DNA of 64,000 nucleotides, taken from assembly GCA_004380135.1 (NCBI GenBank), contig QXCR01000089.1:62001-126000 (forward strand), given 5' to 3'. Of the stretch, positions 46,500 through 59,028 are shown piece after piece. Each line of letters begins with the position of its first letter. Position 1 is the stretch's first letter. The position numbers and the translations under genes are program-made. The notes beneath the pieces are model-generated. The model saw only the letters and a list, made by a program, of their open reading frames with translations, was not told the DNA's origin and made no database searches. The stretch comes from Stemphylium vesicarium (Eukaryota; Ascomycota; Dothideomycetes; Pleosporales; Pleosporaceae).

Positions 46500-49120
46500 G
46501 AAGGGTACCGCAACCGCTTTGGAGGGCAGATTAAGACGTGATGACGCTTGCCACGCCTCTAGCATCACGATAGCGACGCGTGGATTCGCATATCGGCTAG
46601 ACGTATCTCTCCCGAGACGCTCAGTACTACGCGGTCACCACGACGCAGATCAATAAGACGAACCCGGTTATCGACCTCACCCCACTCCTGTGTCAGCTTG
46701 CTAAACTCTACTCGTCCCTAACGGGTCGCGGCATAGGGTGCGAGTCGCATGGTTGGGACTGACGTCAGAGGGGCTAATCGTTCCTTCGTATAGTCCATGG
46801 ATGAAGGGCCGAAGGCGTCTAATTCGACCGAGACATACATCATAACACTTCAGCTGCCCAGGTACAAATCCTTCAACGAGAGGGTCGGAAAGCCTTGTTT
46901 GGATATCCGGCACTCGATCCTGGCAGCGCATCAATGGGGGTCTACTTCATGTCTGGTAATATCCGTGTGTCCTGATGGTATGCTAGCGGGCCGATAACGT
47001 GACTAGAGACAGATCATCGGACCGACGAGCGCTAGAAGGTCTAGTGTAGAAGCATGAGATGCTTAATGCATACTGCCGAATAGTGGGGATCGTGTACAGC
47101 GTGTGTCGGGTGCATTCTGGGGCTCCAAGACAGTGTGAGGCGCTACAAGCGAGTTGGTCTGAGTCGTCTCGAGGCGTCGAGATTCGTTGTGTTTGAGCGA
47201 TGCTCACGCCGGTGGGGCTGGACACAGTCTCAGGTGAAGGTCCAGATCTGGGAAGCTCAAGCGCGATGAGATCCAGCCATTAGCTCCAGTTGACGTTGGT
47301 GACATGCAGTCCCATGGATGATTATCGCGTAGCGGTAACCGTCGACGATGCCAAGCTAGATGACGTGCAGATTATGACGTCTACGAGAAGATTCATACAG
47401 AGCATTCGGTGTTTTGGTGGAGAGTTATGGGTCGTAGGAAGAGTGTTTGCTTCTTGGAAGAGGGAAAGGAATGTTGTCTCTCTCGTGTCGGTGTTGTCGT
47501 AGCTCAGTAGTATGCTTACCTTTTTACCCCGCCTCTTAGCATCAACGGTTTCTTGGTTCATGGTAAGCCGCAACCCCAGATAAAGTTTCCATGGTAGAGT
47601 GAACCAGCGCCAACGAATCTCACGTACAGTAATGTACAAGGACGTGGCTGGTGCATGTCGTGCACTTCCCCATGGTGTCTGGAAAGGGCCTAGTCGACAC
47701 GCGCTGCGTTGCCCACTGCTCGACGTCAATGTCGATGAAGATTATGCATCCGGACGTGCGGTCGGCGGTGTGGTATGCTAGCCACGATTGGTACTGCTAT
47801 CCCAATGCGAGCTCGGGTGTTGTTGTGTACGAAGGGAGGGCAGCTCGCCACACCTACTACATGAGTGCCGTTGACATTACTGCATCGGGAGCGACTCAGG
47901 CATGATTGTGTTGCATGGCTGTAGGGCTAAGATTACCGCGACCCGTTTGCGATGCATCTCGCATGAACGACTGATGGGCGCTGGTGAGCAGTGTAGGTGA
48001 CGTCGCCACCCAGCCATGTCGGAAGTCGCACCGGTTGGGCTTGCCCAGGGCAGACGCTTGGCGGCATTGCTGGATAAGCGACAGCGGGAGGCCCGCGCCC
48101 CAACGAAAGCCGTCCTCGCCGATTGACGAGGTCAGCATGACGGAGTGGCAAAGCATACCAGCTGAACTTGTCAGCTGGAGTCTGTCTAGACTGTCGTGAG
48201 GGATTGCGGCGGCGGCGGCGGCGACAACCGTGGTGGTGGCCGTGGCAGTAGGAATTTTGAGGGTGCCGTCTCCAGCAGTCTTGCTCCACCGGGCGGGGAC
48301 GACAATCCGAAATGACGGGGCGTGTCGTGGGATGGAGATCTGCACGTCTGTTGTCAATGTGCTGTGCTGTTATTACAAGGCCGCGTGCATCGTAGGGCGG
48401 GATTCCTCATGGAGCAGGACGACGTGGGAGAGCAGCTGCAGGGTCCAATGAAAGCAGCTTAAAGTGTACAGGGATGGCTTGCCAGCCGCGAGGCAGGCCG
48501 TCGGATTAGGAGGCTCCGGTGTTCGGAAAGTAGTCACGAGGACGGGAAGTGATGTTTCGAATATGGGACTTGAGGCGGCGAGAGGAACCGTTTTGCGAGC
48601 GACGACCGTGGGGGTTTAAGGCATTCGGGCAGCTGGCTGCTGTTGGCAGCTGAGGAGGATATTGCGGGTCGTCGCTAAATGACGTTGGTCTAACTGCTAC
48701 CAGGGCTCCTGGGCAGGCGCTGAGGGCATGCACGTAAGCAAGCGACATGAGTTACCCCAGAAGAGTAGACCATGGGGTAGGGAGCAGCGCTCGCAGGCAG
48801 TCAGCATTTGGGTGAGCAGACTAGGTGCGATTCTCGGAATGTCTTCAACTATACACACGTCTGGTAGCAGCCAGTGCCGCTTGTAGACAAGTTCATGTGC
48901 GAGATGCCGTCGCAAGTGAATGGGTTATAGAGTAGGTAGCGCAGGTAGCGCAGGCTAATAGCAGCGGCGGCAGGTTAGTTGACGGCTTGTGTAAGAGGGC
49001 CCAAGACAGGCAAACAGCCGAGACGAGTCCGGCCAAGGCAGATGCATTCCGCCGACCTGGCCGGCAGACTGGCTCACAGGTTGAAACGTCTCCAGCGCGA
49101 AGTGAAGCACTGGGGATGGA

Positions 49121-49140
49121 TGCTGCTGCTGCTGCTGCTG
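49121..49140. repeat. TGC/CTG trinucleotide microsatellite
   Basis: Six to seven uninterrupted TGC units in the gene-poor region. No coding context is supportable, so any polyglutamine or polyleucine reading here is spurious. Confidence 0.8.
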
Positions 49141-50601
49141 TCGCTAAGACTGCAGTGCAGGTAGGGGTGAGTGAGGCGCGCAGACCACGACCCCTCTATG
49201 CGGAGCCACAGAAGGAATATTGCAGCAGCGTGATCTTTTGGCGTCAGCGGCGGTTCGCATATATCAATACCGTGTATACTATAATTACAAGTACCGCGAG
49301 GACGACTGCTGGGACCATGAGAGCTGAACAAGACGACTTGTCGACGGAGCATGCTGCCTCGTGCGAACAGTATACGGGCGGGGTTTCCTCGGGGCTCGAG
49401 GTATGGTCGGCTGCGCCACGTGGAATGAAGACAAAGACATATGATCCATGGCACGGTAGTTCCCATGCGGCCTCTGCTTCTAGAAGCCGTCGGTGTTGCA
49501 CAGATGCTTCGTCGTCTTGTCGGGATATGGTGAGAGAGGCGCTCAGCCGCCGGACTGGTGGCCAGCACGGCCAGGATGGCCTGTGGACGACGACGGCGTG
49601 ACAGTCGACCCTCTCCATGCCTGCTCCGGCTCTAGTAGGGGCGTGTACCAAAGCAACTGTGTGGCCGTGCTCCATCCCATGGATGGCTCCCAAAAAAGTT
49701 GCCTCGGCCGGCACTGCCGTGCTCAATGGCGAACCAAGGCATCTGATGCCGGTTGGTTGACAAAGGTGCTGTGCTGTGCCTGGCTGTCCATTGCTGGGAG
49801 GCTGGAAAGCTCGAAAGCTCGAAGGCTGGAAGCTTGTGGCTATTTCGCCGTTGAATTATCGAGCCGCTCTCTTTCGTCACAGAATCAGCGATCGCCCTTC
49901 GTCAGAGTTGCACCTTTGCATGCCGGCGACGCATACAGGCACAGTAGCGCCTGCCCGCAATTGGCCGCATCCACCCACACATCGCCAGGGATCCTCGAAG
50001 CGCGCCCAGCAGTCGGCCGCTTGTTCATTCTAACCTCGTCACCGCTTCCACGCCAACATATAGCCCCCCCCAGGCCCCGGGAGCAGACCATCGGTACACT
50101 TTTCCAGACGACATATTGCCAGCGACACTATTATTGCTGAGCCCTCTAACTACTATTCTTCTTGCATACTATCTTAACCATCTACACTCCGCACCTACCC
50201 TCTCCAAACCCAAACGCCACACAGCTGCACAGTCATCTGAAACCGCGCCTAACTACTCGGCCGTCCCCACCAGGATATTTCCCCCACTGCCCTTCTCTCC
50301 ATTGACTTCGCCCACCGCGAAGCTGGATTCATACGAGCACCCGCCACCCCTCACCCACTCGCCGCGCGAATCTACCGCAGCGAGCACGCCCATTACCACT
50401 CCTGTAGAACAGCCCTCTTCGCCGCAATTTGGGCGTGTGAAGAACGACGCGAGCGCAAGTCTCGTCAATCTCTGGCACCGCAAGCCCCAAGAGCTTGTGG
50501 CCAGCCGCCAGCCCGACTCCGACCTTCTCTTCGAGGACGCGGGCGACTGCAGCTTTCCGCTGTTCCCAGAGGAGCCGCAAGTCCACAGCGGTTTCGCAGA
50601 C

Positions 50602-52440
50602 ATGGCGACAGCCTCGCCCATCGACATCCAGACGCCCCCGCGCTATGGCTCCAATTCGCCACCAAACCAGACATCGAATCTGACTTCGGCGCTCAAGCAG
50701 GCAGAGGCACAGCCTGAGCTCGCCACTACCCCCGGCATGCTGAACCCGAATAACTTCGAATTCAACAATGGCCGGCCCAGCATCAGCGACCAGCGTCACC
50801 CGTCCATCAGCATGTTGGGCTCTTCATTCTACGGCAATAGCAGCGCCAGGCCCATCACCATGAAGGACCGGGGGCGCCGCGAAAGCACCAACATGGGCAG
50901 TTTCGCTGGCGGAATGAGCTGGGGCGGCCACTCTGTAGGCTCGTGGATTCGCGACGAGTAAGTAACCCCACCGCTTTCGGTCCGCAACACCAAAAACTAA
51001 CACATTCGCTACAGCATTATGATGGGCACGTCCCCCGCACCCTTTGTCAATAACTCGCCCTCGTTCCATTCGTCGTCATACCTCCCCAAGATGGAAGCCG
51101 CCTTTATGAAGGACTTTACTTGCTGCGGTCTGACCCTGGCCTCGCTCCACGACTTGCTCCAGCATTTCGAGGAGACGCACGCAAATGCCCCGGCTGCCCG
51201 CCCACAACAGCCCCCGCAAAATGGCTTCACCTCGTCTTCGGGTGTTGCGCCAACCAACTCCATCGCACCCAGCCAGACGCAGGGTGACCCATCCTACAAC
51301 ACACAAAACGGCTTCCAGTCAAGATCCGGCTCAGTCGGCGCGCCACGACAGCGGATAGGCTCCGTCAGCCGCTCCAACCTGTCCACCGTACAGGACATGG
51401 ATTCGCTCGACGACATGGACATGGACGACATCAACTTTGACACGCTGGGCCCCATCGAGGAGCAGCAACAGCAGCAGCCCATGCAGCAGTTCCCCGTGCA
51501 AAATCAGTTCAACCAGAACCAAAACCAGAACCAGCAGCCAAATCTCAACGTCAATGTCAACCTCGCCAACAACATGCAAAATCACCAGGGCATGCGTACA
51601 TCGACGCCGACTACACCATCGGCATCGCAGCAATTCAGCCTCCAGAACAACCCTACCGTGTCTTCAGTGAACACGCCAACAATGGGTACCATGCCCATGG
51701 CAAATCACAACCTGACCTCGCCAGAATCGTCACACCCCGGTACACCGGCGGAGCTTGACATGGATTTCGGCGGGTTCAACCCAATGATGGGTATGGACAT
51801 GGGTATGCCAATGGGTATGAACTTTGGCAACGGCAACGGCAACTTCGGAATGGGCGCCTTTGACAACAACGGCACCATTGACCAGCCCGGCAAGCGTCTG
51901 TTCAGCAAGCAAGGCGGTGGCCTCAACCAGGCGCAGCTCCAGGCAGCGCTCAAGAACTACCAGCTTAGCGGCAACGATCAGAGCGAAATGGCCAGGCGGT
52001 TACGAGAACAGCAACTCCTCAACGGCGCAAGCATACCTCAATTCCCCTTCCCTGAGGAGGTCAAGCCATTCCGATGCCCGGTCATTGGATGCGAAAAGGC
52101 ATACAAGAACCAGAACGGTCTGAAATACCACAAGCAGCACGGTCACCAAAATCAGCAGCTCAAGGAGAACGACGATGGCACTTTCTCCATTGTCGACCCC
52201 TTGACCTCCATCCCATACCCCGGCACCGTCGGTATGGAGAAGGAGAAGCCATATCGCTGCGAAGTATGTGGCAAGCGGTATAAGAACCTCAACGGTCTCA
52301 AATACCACCGCTCTCACGCACCACACTGCAACCCAGAGCTGGCCATGCAGAAGCTCGGTCTCACCGGCAATCTCCAGAACCTGCAAAACGCCAATGTTGC
52401 AGGTGCTGGAATGGGCGGCATCGATCCTTCCATGTTCTAA
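50602..52440 (+). CDS. SFP1: Sfp1-type C2H2 zinc-finger transcription regulator
   Basis: Nuclear regulator; in budding yeast Sfp1 couples nutrient/TORC1 signals to ribosomal-protein gene expression and cell size. Exons 50602-50957 and 51015-52440 (57-nt intron, GTAAGT...CTACAG) give 593 residues. A degenerate N-terminal finger CCGLTLASLHDLLQHFEETH is at residues 155-174. A long Gln/Asn/Met-rich middle follows. Finger one is CPVIGCEKAYKNQNGLKYHK (from residue 473) and finger two CEVCGKRYKNLNGLKYHR (from 534), separated by the family-typical linker DGTFSIVDPLTSIPYPGT. The repeated KNxNGLKYH finger is diagnostic. The start at MATASPIDIQTPP is my choice; the frame is open a further 162 codons to 50116, which would give 755 residues. 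DNA-binding residues are intact. Confidence 0.87.
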
Positions 52441-53680
52441 AGCACCCTCACTTTCTTCGCCTTACATTCTCCGGGTCGCTCTGTGTGCGCCTAGTCAGCT
52501 TCTTCGCTTCTTCTAATACCCTGACGCTCAAAGTCCGCGCCAAAGATTGCAGTCTTCGCCTATACACATTGTTTTCTTTCCTCGACTGATGCCGATCAGC
52601 ACGAAAAAAAATTCACGACTGGTTTCGCCTCTTCTCTCTGCATCATCTGGCGTTACTTGGATTGGAGAATCGATTACCCATCTTCTCCCAAGCCGAACCA
52701 GCTTTGATCCTTGGATAAAAATGTCTCTCGGCCTCGCTACGTACTTCGATTCATGTACATCTCTTCAGGAGGTGCATCTTCTTTGACCCAGCAGCATTAG
52801 CGCTTGGTATGACGATTTGATGCGCATTACAGAGGTGTTTTGAGTGGCCATTTCCTTCTTGTTTGTGGTTTTTTCTCTTTCTTTTAACGCGGAATATCCC
52901 CTGGGTTGTCGTCCGATTTGCTCTCAATCGTTAGACTTTTATGAGTCTTTGGTACGGCGTTGGAATCGCAAACAGTAACAAAAAGTTTTTCAAAACAAGG
53001 TCTTCTGACCACGGAATCGGTGTTTTTCCCCTTTTTCTCTTTTTATACGGAAATAGTTGATATAGACTTGACGTATTCATCTTGGAAAAAAAGAAGTCTC
53101 TCCTCCCCGCCACGTCTGGGAGTTTGATCAAGATGCCGTAATACCACGCTCTACATACTTTAACATTTTTGTCTTGACAATAGCCTTGTGAAAATCGCCA
53201 CATGTTTCTCACATCACCACGATATGCCTGTCGATTACTGATCAAAATTGTTCCCAAGACTTCACGATGAGTAGAGTCATCTGCGTGGCTAATACCCAGA
53301 TCTTCACAACTCAAAACGCCGTACTCTTCCACATGTCACAAGACGAAAAGATTTCCCAGTCGGTCCATCTATACGAAACAAGCGTCCTCTCCCACTCCAA
53401 CCCCCCTCAAAATGAAGAAAAAGAGACCACATAACCCAAGTAACAACAACAAAACTACAAGGCACGTCCATGCGTAATTCGGCATCATGAGGCCCGTTTA
53501 GCACGTGCATCCATATACCATCGTCGTCGCACGTGCGGCTCTATGCTCTCAGCGCCTACCTACCGAGATTGAACCTTACTAACCGCATCCCTCGCCACCT
53601 GCAGCCTTCAGGGTCTCCATCTCCGTGTCCGTGTCCACACGGGCTATTCTCTGACTCAAGCTCAAGGAATGCCGTGCGTA

Positions 53681-53703
53681 TGTGCGTGCGTGCGTGCGTG
53701 CGT
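53681..53703. repeat. GTGC tetranucleotide repeat
   Basis: About five tandem GTGC/TGCG units in non-coding DNA. Confidence 0.8.
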
Positions 53704-54138
53704 CAAGTTGCCAAGCAAACGTGCAAGGGGCAGGTAAGAGAGGTGGAAGTGTGCAAACGCTGATCTGTGCGTTTCTTCTGTTCCCGTTAGGTTATAGGCT
53801 GCGAGCGATGCGGTTGCGCTATAGGCTGGAAGCTTTGACTACAACTGCGTGGATTGCGTCCGGACTGCTGTTTGGGGAATCGGGGTGATGGGGGGTTAGA
53901 TGTACGGGTTTGGTCTGTTTGGTTAGTTTGTGCTGGCTGCGTGCTTGGGGGGAGTGGAATGGCCGTGGCTGTGGCCGTTGGTATTGCTGAATGGGGATAA
54001 AGGGCTTTGGTCTTTTATTGTGCGTGTGAGAGAGCGAGGCGCAGGTGAGTGGGTGGCTGTGAGAAGTGCTTATGGCAAGAGCAGTTGTTGACTTGCTTGC
54101 CGCAGTTAGCCGGCACGGCTTTTGTCGAATGGCTCCCA

Positions 54139-54150
54139 GGGGGGGGGGGG
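54139..54150. repeat. Poly-G run of 12
   Basis: Twelve consecutive G in non-coding DNA, the second long G run in the window after the G21 in the HET remnant. Confidence 0.85.
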
Positions 54151-54302
54151 CGTGTGAAGCGGTAATGTAATCACGAACAAAGAACAGTAGCGGGGAGTTG
54201 TACATGGTTAGCAACAGCGTTCTGGAATTTTTTGACATTATGACATTACTCTTAGTTGCAGATGTGATGAGATTGAGGTTAGCATTGCATGTACAAGGAA
54301 AG

Positions 54303-54327
54303 GATGCGATGCGATGCGATGCGATGC
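54303..54327. repeat. GATGC pentanucleotide repeat, 5 copies
   Basis: Five perfect tandem GATGC units in non-coding DNA, followed by a degenerate sixth. Confidence 0.85.
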
Positions 54328-54434
54328 GACGATGTACGCCCCAAAACAAGTCAAGGGACGATCGGCGCAGAGCCGCATTACCGAGTTGTGGATAAAGGGT
54401 TTTTGCGCTGGCCGTTGGCGCCATCGAAGGCGTT

Positions 54435-54450
54435 GGTCGGTCGGTCGGTC
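54435..54450. repeat. GGTC tetranucleotide repeat, 4 copies
   Basis: Four perfect GGTC units, about 110 nt downstream of the GATGC repeat. Confidence 0.8.
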
Positions 54451-56144
54451 GTTTGGACACGGGACTTGACATGGATATCTGACACCGCTGCAGACGAGGG
54501 CAGCGCATGTGAGATGGGATGGGATGGATGGCTGGGAGATGCTGAGGGCGTTGTAGGTACATAGGCAGTGAGGCTGCGGTTTGTGTGAGCGTCGCGTGCG
54601 TGGCAACTGCGTTACGTTTGCGGCTGGGCTATTGTCGCATTGGATTGCGTACTTCGGCATGTACCCAGGTAAGCAGGTAGGTAGAGTATCCATGCCGTCC
54701 AATAGCAACATGCGAACACACATGTCACGCATCGTATCTTCGCAAGCGCCGCCACAGCCAGCACTTTTCATTCTTCTTAGGTTCTTCCATGCACGAGAGC
54801 CCCAAGTGCCCCTCCCTTCCTACCAACTTTAGTCTGCATGTCATTAGTAGCATGACACGATCCCGTCTCCATCAAGTTAGAAGCGACAAACTACAAGCTA
54901 GAAAGCGAGAGAAAACTGTACTAAAGGCCGCTGGTGCCCTCTCAACCCCTGTACAACGCGGTAATCGTACCCTTGAACCAAAGCAAGGACGCACGGAACA
55001 TGTAGCAGACTGGGGCGAAGCGGTGTGTAGTGTTAACAATGTGGGAGCCAAGTGCATTTGAAGTGGAGTTATCTGGGGGTAATGGAAACTCTACTCTTCT
55101 CCACTTTTGGGCATCGTTTTTTTCTTCCTTTGCTAAGGGTGGGTGTTGGGCGGCAGATTCGCGGGTACCAAGGGTGGCTATTGACCATGTTCGGCATGGC
55201 ACCTAGGTACCTGTATGCATGGGATTTTGGTTAGCGGGAGAGGGTTTCGCGATGCGCATGTCAAGGTAGATGTTGGAGGAGAGTCTCCAGAATAATCCTT
55301 CGAGAGACTTGGTCGTGTGCTCGTGCGCGAATGGAGCAAGTGCGAAGCGCGGTTCAGTTGGTGAGGGTGCGCGAACGCTGATGCTGGGTTGAGCGCGCTT
55401 TGGCGCCTTCTCATTACCTTTGTTGATCCTCGTGCGAGACTATCGTGGCCTTCTTGTTCCTTCGATACTTTGTCCGGAATGTGATGAAAACGTCGTGCAC
55501 AGACTGTGCGATGTTTGCATACAGATGACCTGGACTTTGGTCTGCTGTCTACCTCGGCAACCCACGATGGACGTTTCCAGAGATTGCTGTCGCTGCCGCA
55601 AGAGAAGGGCGAGCATCCAAGAAACATCTGATTCTCGGCCAACGGTAAATGCATCATAACATCCACGCATATAACTCGTCAGGTTCCGGATATCCATAGT
55701 CGGAACTTGCACGCAGCCCTCGCGCGCTCCAGCGTCGCGTCTACCTTCAGCTTTCCATCAATCGTTTGGCTGTTGAAAAAGCTTGTTGCATGACCTTTGC
55801 TCAGTCACCTTATCGCGTTCCATATAGGATTCAGCTTCCCCGCGTGTTCCTTCGCCCGACAGCCAATCCGGGGGTAAATGGGATGAGGTAAGCTGGACGT
55901 GACGGGGGTTGTTGTGGAAGCAAGGGCGCGCGCCTCGGTTCCAAGGTTCGTGGCATGTTGTCACAAGCTTGTGGGTAATGTGAGCAACATCGGCAACTTT
56001 TGACGTCGTTACCTGGAACACCAACACACACACTCTCTCTCTATTTCTGTCTTTGTTGGTGTGTGGTTTTCAAAGCAACCTTGGAATATTTGATATCCAG
56101 CTATCGCGCCTTCTAGCTTCCCTAGTCTCTCCCTCTCTCGCGCA

Positions 56145-57210
56145 ATGACATCATATAGCACTTTCTGTGAGGAGGAACCGGAACAACACCCCGTGCCTAG
56201 GGCAAAGGCGCCATGGAATTTAGAGGCAGAGTGCTATATGTTTCTCTTGAAGCTGAAAGAGTTGCCGAAGGGGACTTATGATGCGTTTGAAGCCGAATGG
56301 GCGGATGAGAAGTTGGGTAAGTTTGAAGGGGGGCTGGGATCGGTTATGGTGGTGAGGTATAGCGATACGCCTGTTGGTACGTTTCTTCCGTTAGTCTGAT
56401 AGTCGATAATTGTGCATGGGGAGTGAATCGAGGAAGAACATCACTCTAGGATATACATGAGTTAAGACAATGCTTCCGTATACGACAACTCTAACCAAGT
56501 CGACCCTTACAGGTCCCTATGACGAACTCATCTTCGTCCCCGGCAACTTCACTATCACACACCCCTCCTCATCAGAAACCATACCCAAACTCCCCAAGAA
56601 AGCTATGCGTATCTCCCGCATCTACGTCTCCCAACGCACAACAACATACAACGGCCGTCTAAACTGGAACATACCCAAACACCTCGCACGCTTCACCTTC
56701 TCCGCCCCACCCACACTACAAGGCCAGTCTCCGCCATCCGCCCTCACCGTCCGCGTTTTTCCTCCCGGTACACAAGACGGCGATGGGGTGGACCCTTTCT
56801 TCGCTGCCACCATCAAGCCCTGGCAATGGGTTCCTGCAATTCCGGTTAGTACAAAGTACATCCCGATGAGTTTGGCCCTCGTGCAGCCTCCGATTCCTGA
56901 ACCGCAAGGTCAGCAACAGGCGGCGAAAGAAGCGATCGATGGCCCGCACACGGATCCGTATGATTTGGATCCGAAGAAGGGACTCGCTGTTTTGGTGGGC
57001 ACGGAGAGGTGGCGCGGGTTTGATATTTCGGCGTCGAGTCCGAGGGCGAGGGGATGTTGGGTCGAGGTTCACGAGGGGGGTGATGAGGACCGTGGTGGAG
57101 ATGAAGAGGGTGAGATCTTTTTTCCGAGTCGATTGGGGACGTGGAGGGTTGGTGCGTGGATGGAGGAGGTGGATTGGAAGATTGGGGATGTGGTCGAGTG
57201 GAAGTTGTAG
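56145..57210 (+). CDS. Acetoacetate-decarboxylase-like fold protein
   Basis: Exons 56145-56376 and 56513-57210 (136-nt intron, GTACGT...TTACAG, joined through Gly), 309 residues. APWNLEAECYMFLLKLKELP opens the protein and GSVMVVRYSDTPV|GPYDELI leads into FVPGNFTI. RISRIYVSQRTTTYNGRLNW then NIPKHLARF and FFAATIKPWQWVPAIPVSTK follow. The SPYDEL/PGxF-type block and the RxxYNGRxNWNIPKHLA signature resemble fungal proteins with the acetoacetate decarboxylase-like fold. I do not see the catalytic Lys of true decarboxylases with certainty, so an enzyme activity should not be assumed. An acidic patch (GGDEDRGGDEEGE) lies near the C terminus. No signal peptide. Confidence 0.7.
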
Positions 57211-57736
57211 GGAAGAAGATTTGTTAGAAATAAGAAGTGCGATGTTAGGAATGGAGATGCCGTTGAGGTGACGCCTAGATGCTAGCCTATCTCGATATTG
57301 GTACCCAGGGAAGTGGGATAGGGTTTCGCCTGAAGGTAATCGTGGTGCGCGCACTTCTATTTCCAAAATTATTGCTGCCAATGCACTCAATTTGGTGATC
57401 TTTCACTCATCAGACCCATTGCTTGGGCCGTGCATCGTGGAATAAACACGCAGGTGCGGCGCACGTGGGACCAGACTGAGTATAGATCGCGCTTCCCTCA
57501 CCTTCGAAACAATTGATAACAGACGCACTCACCAGAAAGCTCAACTTCATATTTCCCATCCCGCAAAAAGATTACCCCACAAATCATCATTTCGGCTCGA
57601 CACTGATCATAAAAGCTGTGCAATATCTACTTGGTGAGTACACTACACAGTAGCATGCGCTGCATGGCCTGATCTCTCACCTTGTACTTACGCGCATGCA
57701 TTGAGGTAATCAACTCGGTTCATATATTTACTCAAC
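57211..57736. other. Intergenic
   Basis: About 530 nt between same-strand genes; no gene seen. It should hold one 3' UTR and the next promoter. Confidence 0.6.
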
Positions 57737-58597
57737 ATGGTCTCATCTCAACTACCATACAACGTCCAATGGACAGCCAAGCTTATCCGCCGCGATGTAC
57801 GAGACCTCTGGTCAAAGTTTGCTGCAAAACTGAAGCGAAAGAACAAATCTGTCAAAATCGAACCTAACCCCTCACTGCATCCGGAAAACTCGAACAAGCC
57901 CATAGTGGAAGGGCGGGAAGAGGTTCAGTGTAGCGACACATCTTCACTGTCCTTGCATGAAAGCAGTGTATACTCCCAGCCTCAAGAAGAGACGCCCTCA
58001 ATACCAGAAACAGGCTGCAAAAATCGCGACGATACACTCTACAGGCATCTAGAGAGTAATTTAAAAACCGCATATGCGGCACACGGTCGCGACATGACAC
58101 ACGAAGCTCGCTGGAGGTTTCGTGGTAGTTGGCTACTTCTGTACAAAGCTATCCAGGCATGCCCGTCAAACGACAGCTTTGCCATCAATGAAGATAGTGG
58201 GAGTCCTCCCAATGAGTCAAGGATGCTTCTCGAGATGCTACAACAGAGTAGCAAGCGGCGCCAAACTACAACAAATTCGATCAGCAATATGCCTGTCGAA
58301 CCAAACGCCAGACGTATCAGGCATGCGCGATCCGACTCCATGTTCACAATCGCAGCAACAACTCCATCACCACCTTCGCCTGCCGAAATCTGGCTCAACA
58401 TACTAGAAGCAACAAATGATGCGGCAAAGGTCATCGTCGTTGCTGAAGAGCTTTTGGAATACGTGTGGCCAGATAAAAGTGCCACCGACGTTGTCGAGCA
58501 AATCGGCAACCCCCACAAAAAGTTCTCCGATGCCGAAGACACTGAACTCCGAATCAAATTCCGAAAGCTGCTATATCCGCACACTATCTGCTCCTGA
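57737..58597 (+). CDS. Hypothetical protein, 286 residues
   Basis: Single exon, not recognised. The N terminus MVSSQLPYNVQWTAKLIRRD then VRDLWSKFAAKLKRKNK is basic. The middle is Ser/Pro/Glu-rich. A block at about 95-145 (LYRHLESNLKTAYAAHGRDM ... WLLLYKAIQAC) and a helical C terminus (EIWLNILEATNDAAKVIVVA, EELLEYVW) look folded. No membrane helix, signal peptide or enzyme motif. Base composition and codon use resemble neighbours, so I favour a real gene. A downstream intron extending the C terminus is possible. Confidence 0.55.
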   Translation: MVSSQLPYNVQWTAKLIRRDVRDLWSKFAAKLKRKNKSVKIEPNPSLHPENSNKPIVEGREEVQCSDTSSLSLHESSVYSQPQEETPSIPETGCKNRDDTLYRHLESNLKTAYAAHGRDMTHEARWRFRGSWLLLYKAIQACPSNDSFAINEDSGSPPNESRMLLEMLQQSSKRRQTTTNSISNMPVEPNARRIRHARSDSMFTIAATTPSPPSPAEIWLNILEATNDAAKVIVVAEELLEYVWPDKSATDVVEQIGNPHKKFSDAEDTELRIKFRKLLYPHTICS

Positions 58598-59028
58598 GCT
58601 CACCGCTAATATTTTCAAGTCTTGGTGTTCGGCGTCTAGGGCGAATCATAGCCCGGCCGGTAAGAGGAATCAGTGGAAAACCTTTCGTCGGCAGCGGGCG
58701 ATACCGCATTGAGGGAGCTAGCCGAAGCGGCAGGGTGGATCGGTTGGTCATTGCTACTTACCCCTCCACCGTTCCCCATGGTACTTATACCTCTCGGGGT
58801 TCTGTTTTTCTGCACACCAAACCGCTCGGGGAACTACAACTGCGACTCAATTTCGCCGCGCGTCATCGATTGGGAGGTATTTAAGGGCTGCAGTGGACGC
58901 ATCTCGGGGACTGTGCAGGAGCTTTTGCGTACTCTACCTATCGACATTGAGATACAATTACCTGCGCATTACGCGCACTATTGTCATATATATTCAACTA
59001 TTTCCCCGATACCGATTCCGCATCGCGT
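58598..59028. other. Intergenic, transporter promoter
   Basis: About 430 nt between the hypothetical gene and the MFS gene. No independent gene is supportable. Confidence 0.5.

Larger units (their letters stand above)
45325..50601. other. Gene-poor stretch of 5.3 kb
   Basis: No supportable gene, tRNA or transposon recognised. It contains an inverted repeat at 46465-46499, a TGC/CTG microsatellite at 49121-49140, and at its right end a frame (50116 onward) continuous with SFP1. Other frames are overlapping, motif-free and probably spurious. Confidence 0.5.
52441..56144. other. Gene-poor stretch with microsatellites
   Basis: SFP1 3' flank, then about 3 kb without a supportable gene. It holds a GTGC tetranucleotide repeat (53681-53703), G12 (54139-54150), GATGC pentanucleotides (54303-54327) and GGTC repeats (54435-54450). 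The right end has a pyrimidine-rich leader (CTCTCTCT at about 56033-56042 and 56126-56140) just before the gene at 56145. Confidence 0.55.

Noticed and set aside
47505..47525. GTAGCTCAGTAGTATGC resembling a tRNA D-arm
   Set aside because: No matching anticodon stem, T-arm or acceptor stem downstream.
48987..49601. 204-codon frame with an Ala run across the CTG microsatellite
   Set aside because: Overlaps open frames on both strands, no motif, and the Ala run is a repeat artefact.
53819..54562. 247-codon minus-strand frame in the microsatellite region
   Set aside because: His/Pro/Ser-rich, spans the GATGC and G12 repeats, and lacks any recognisable domain.
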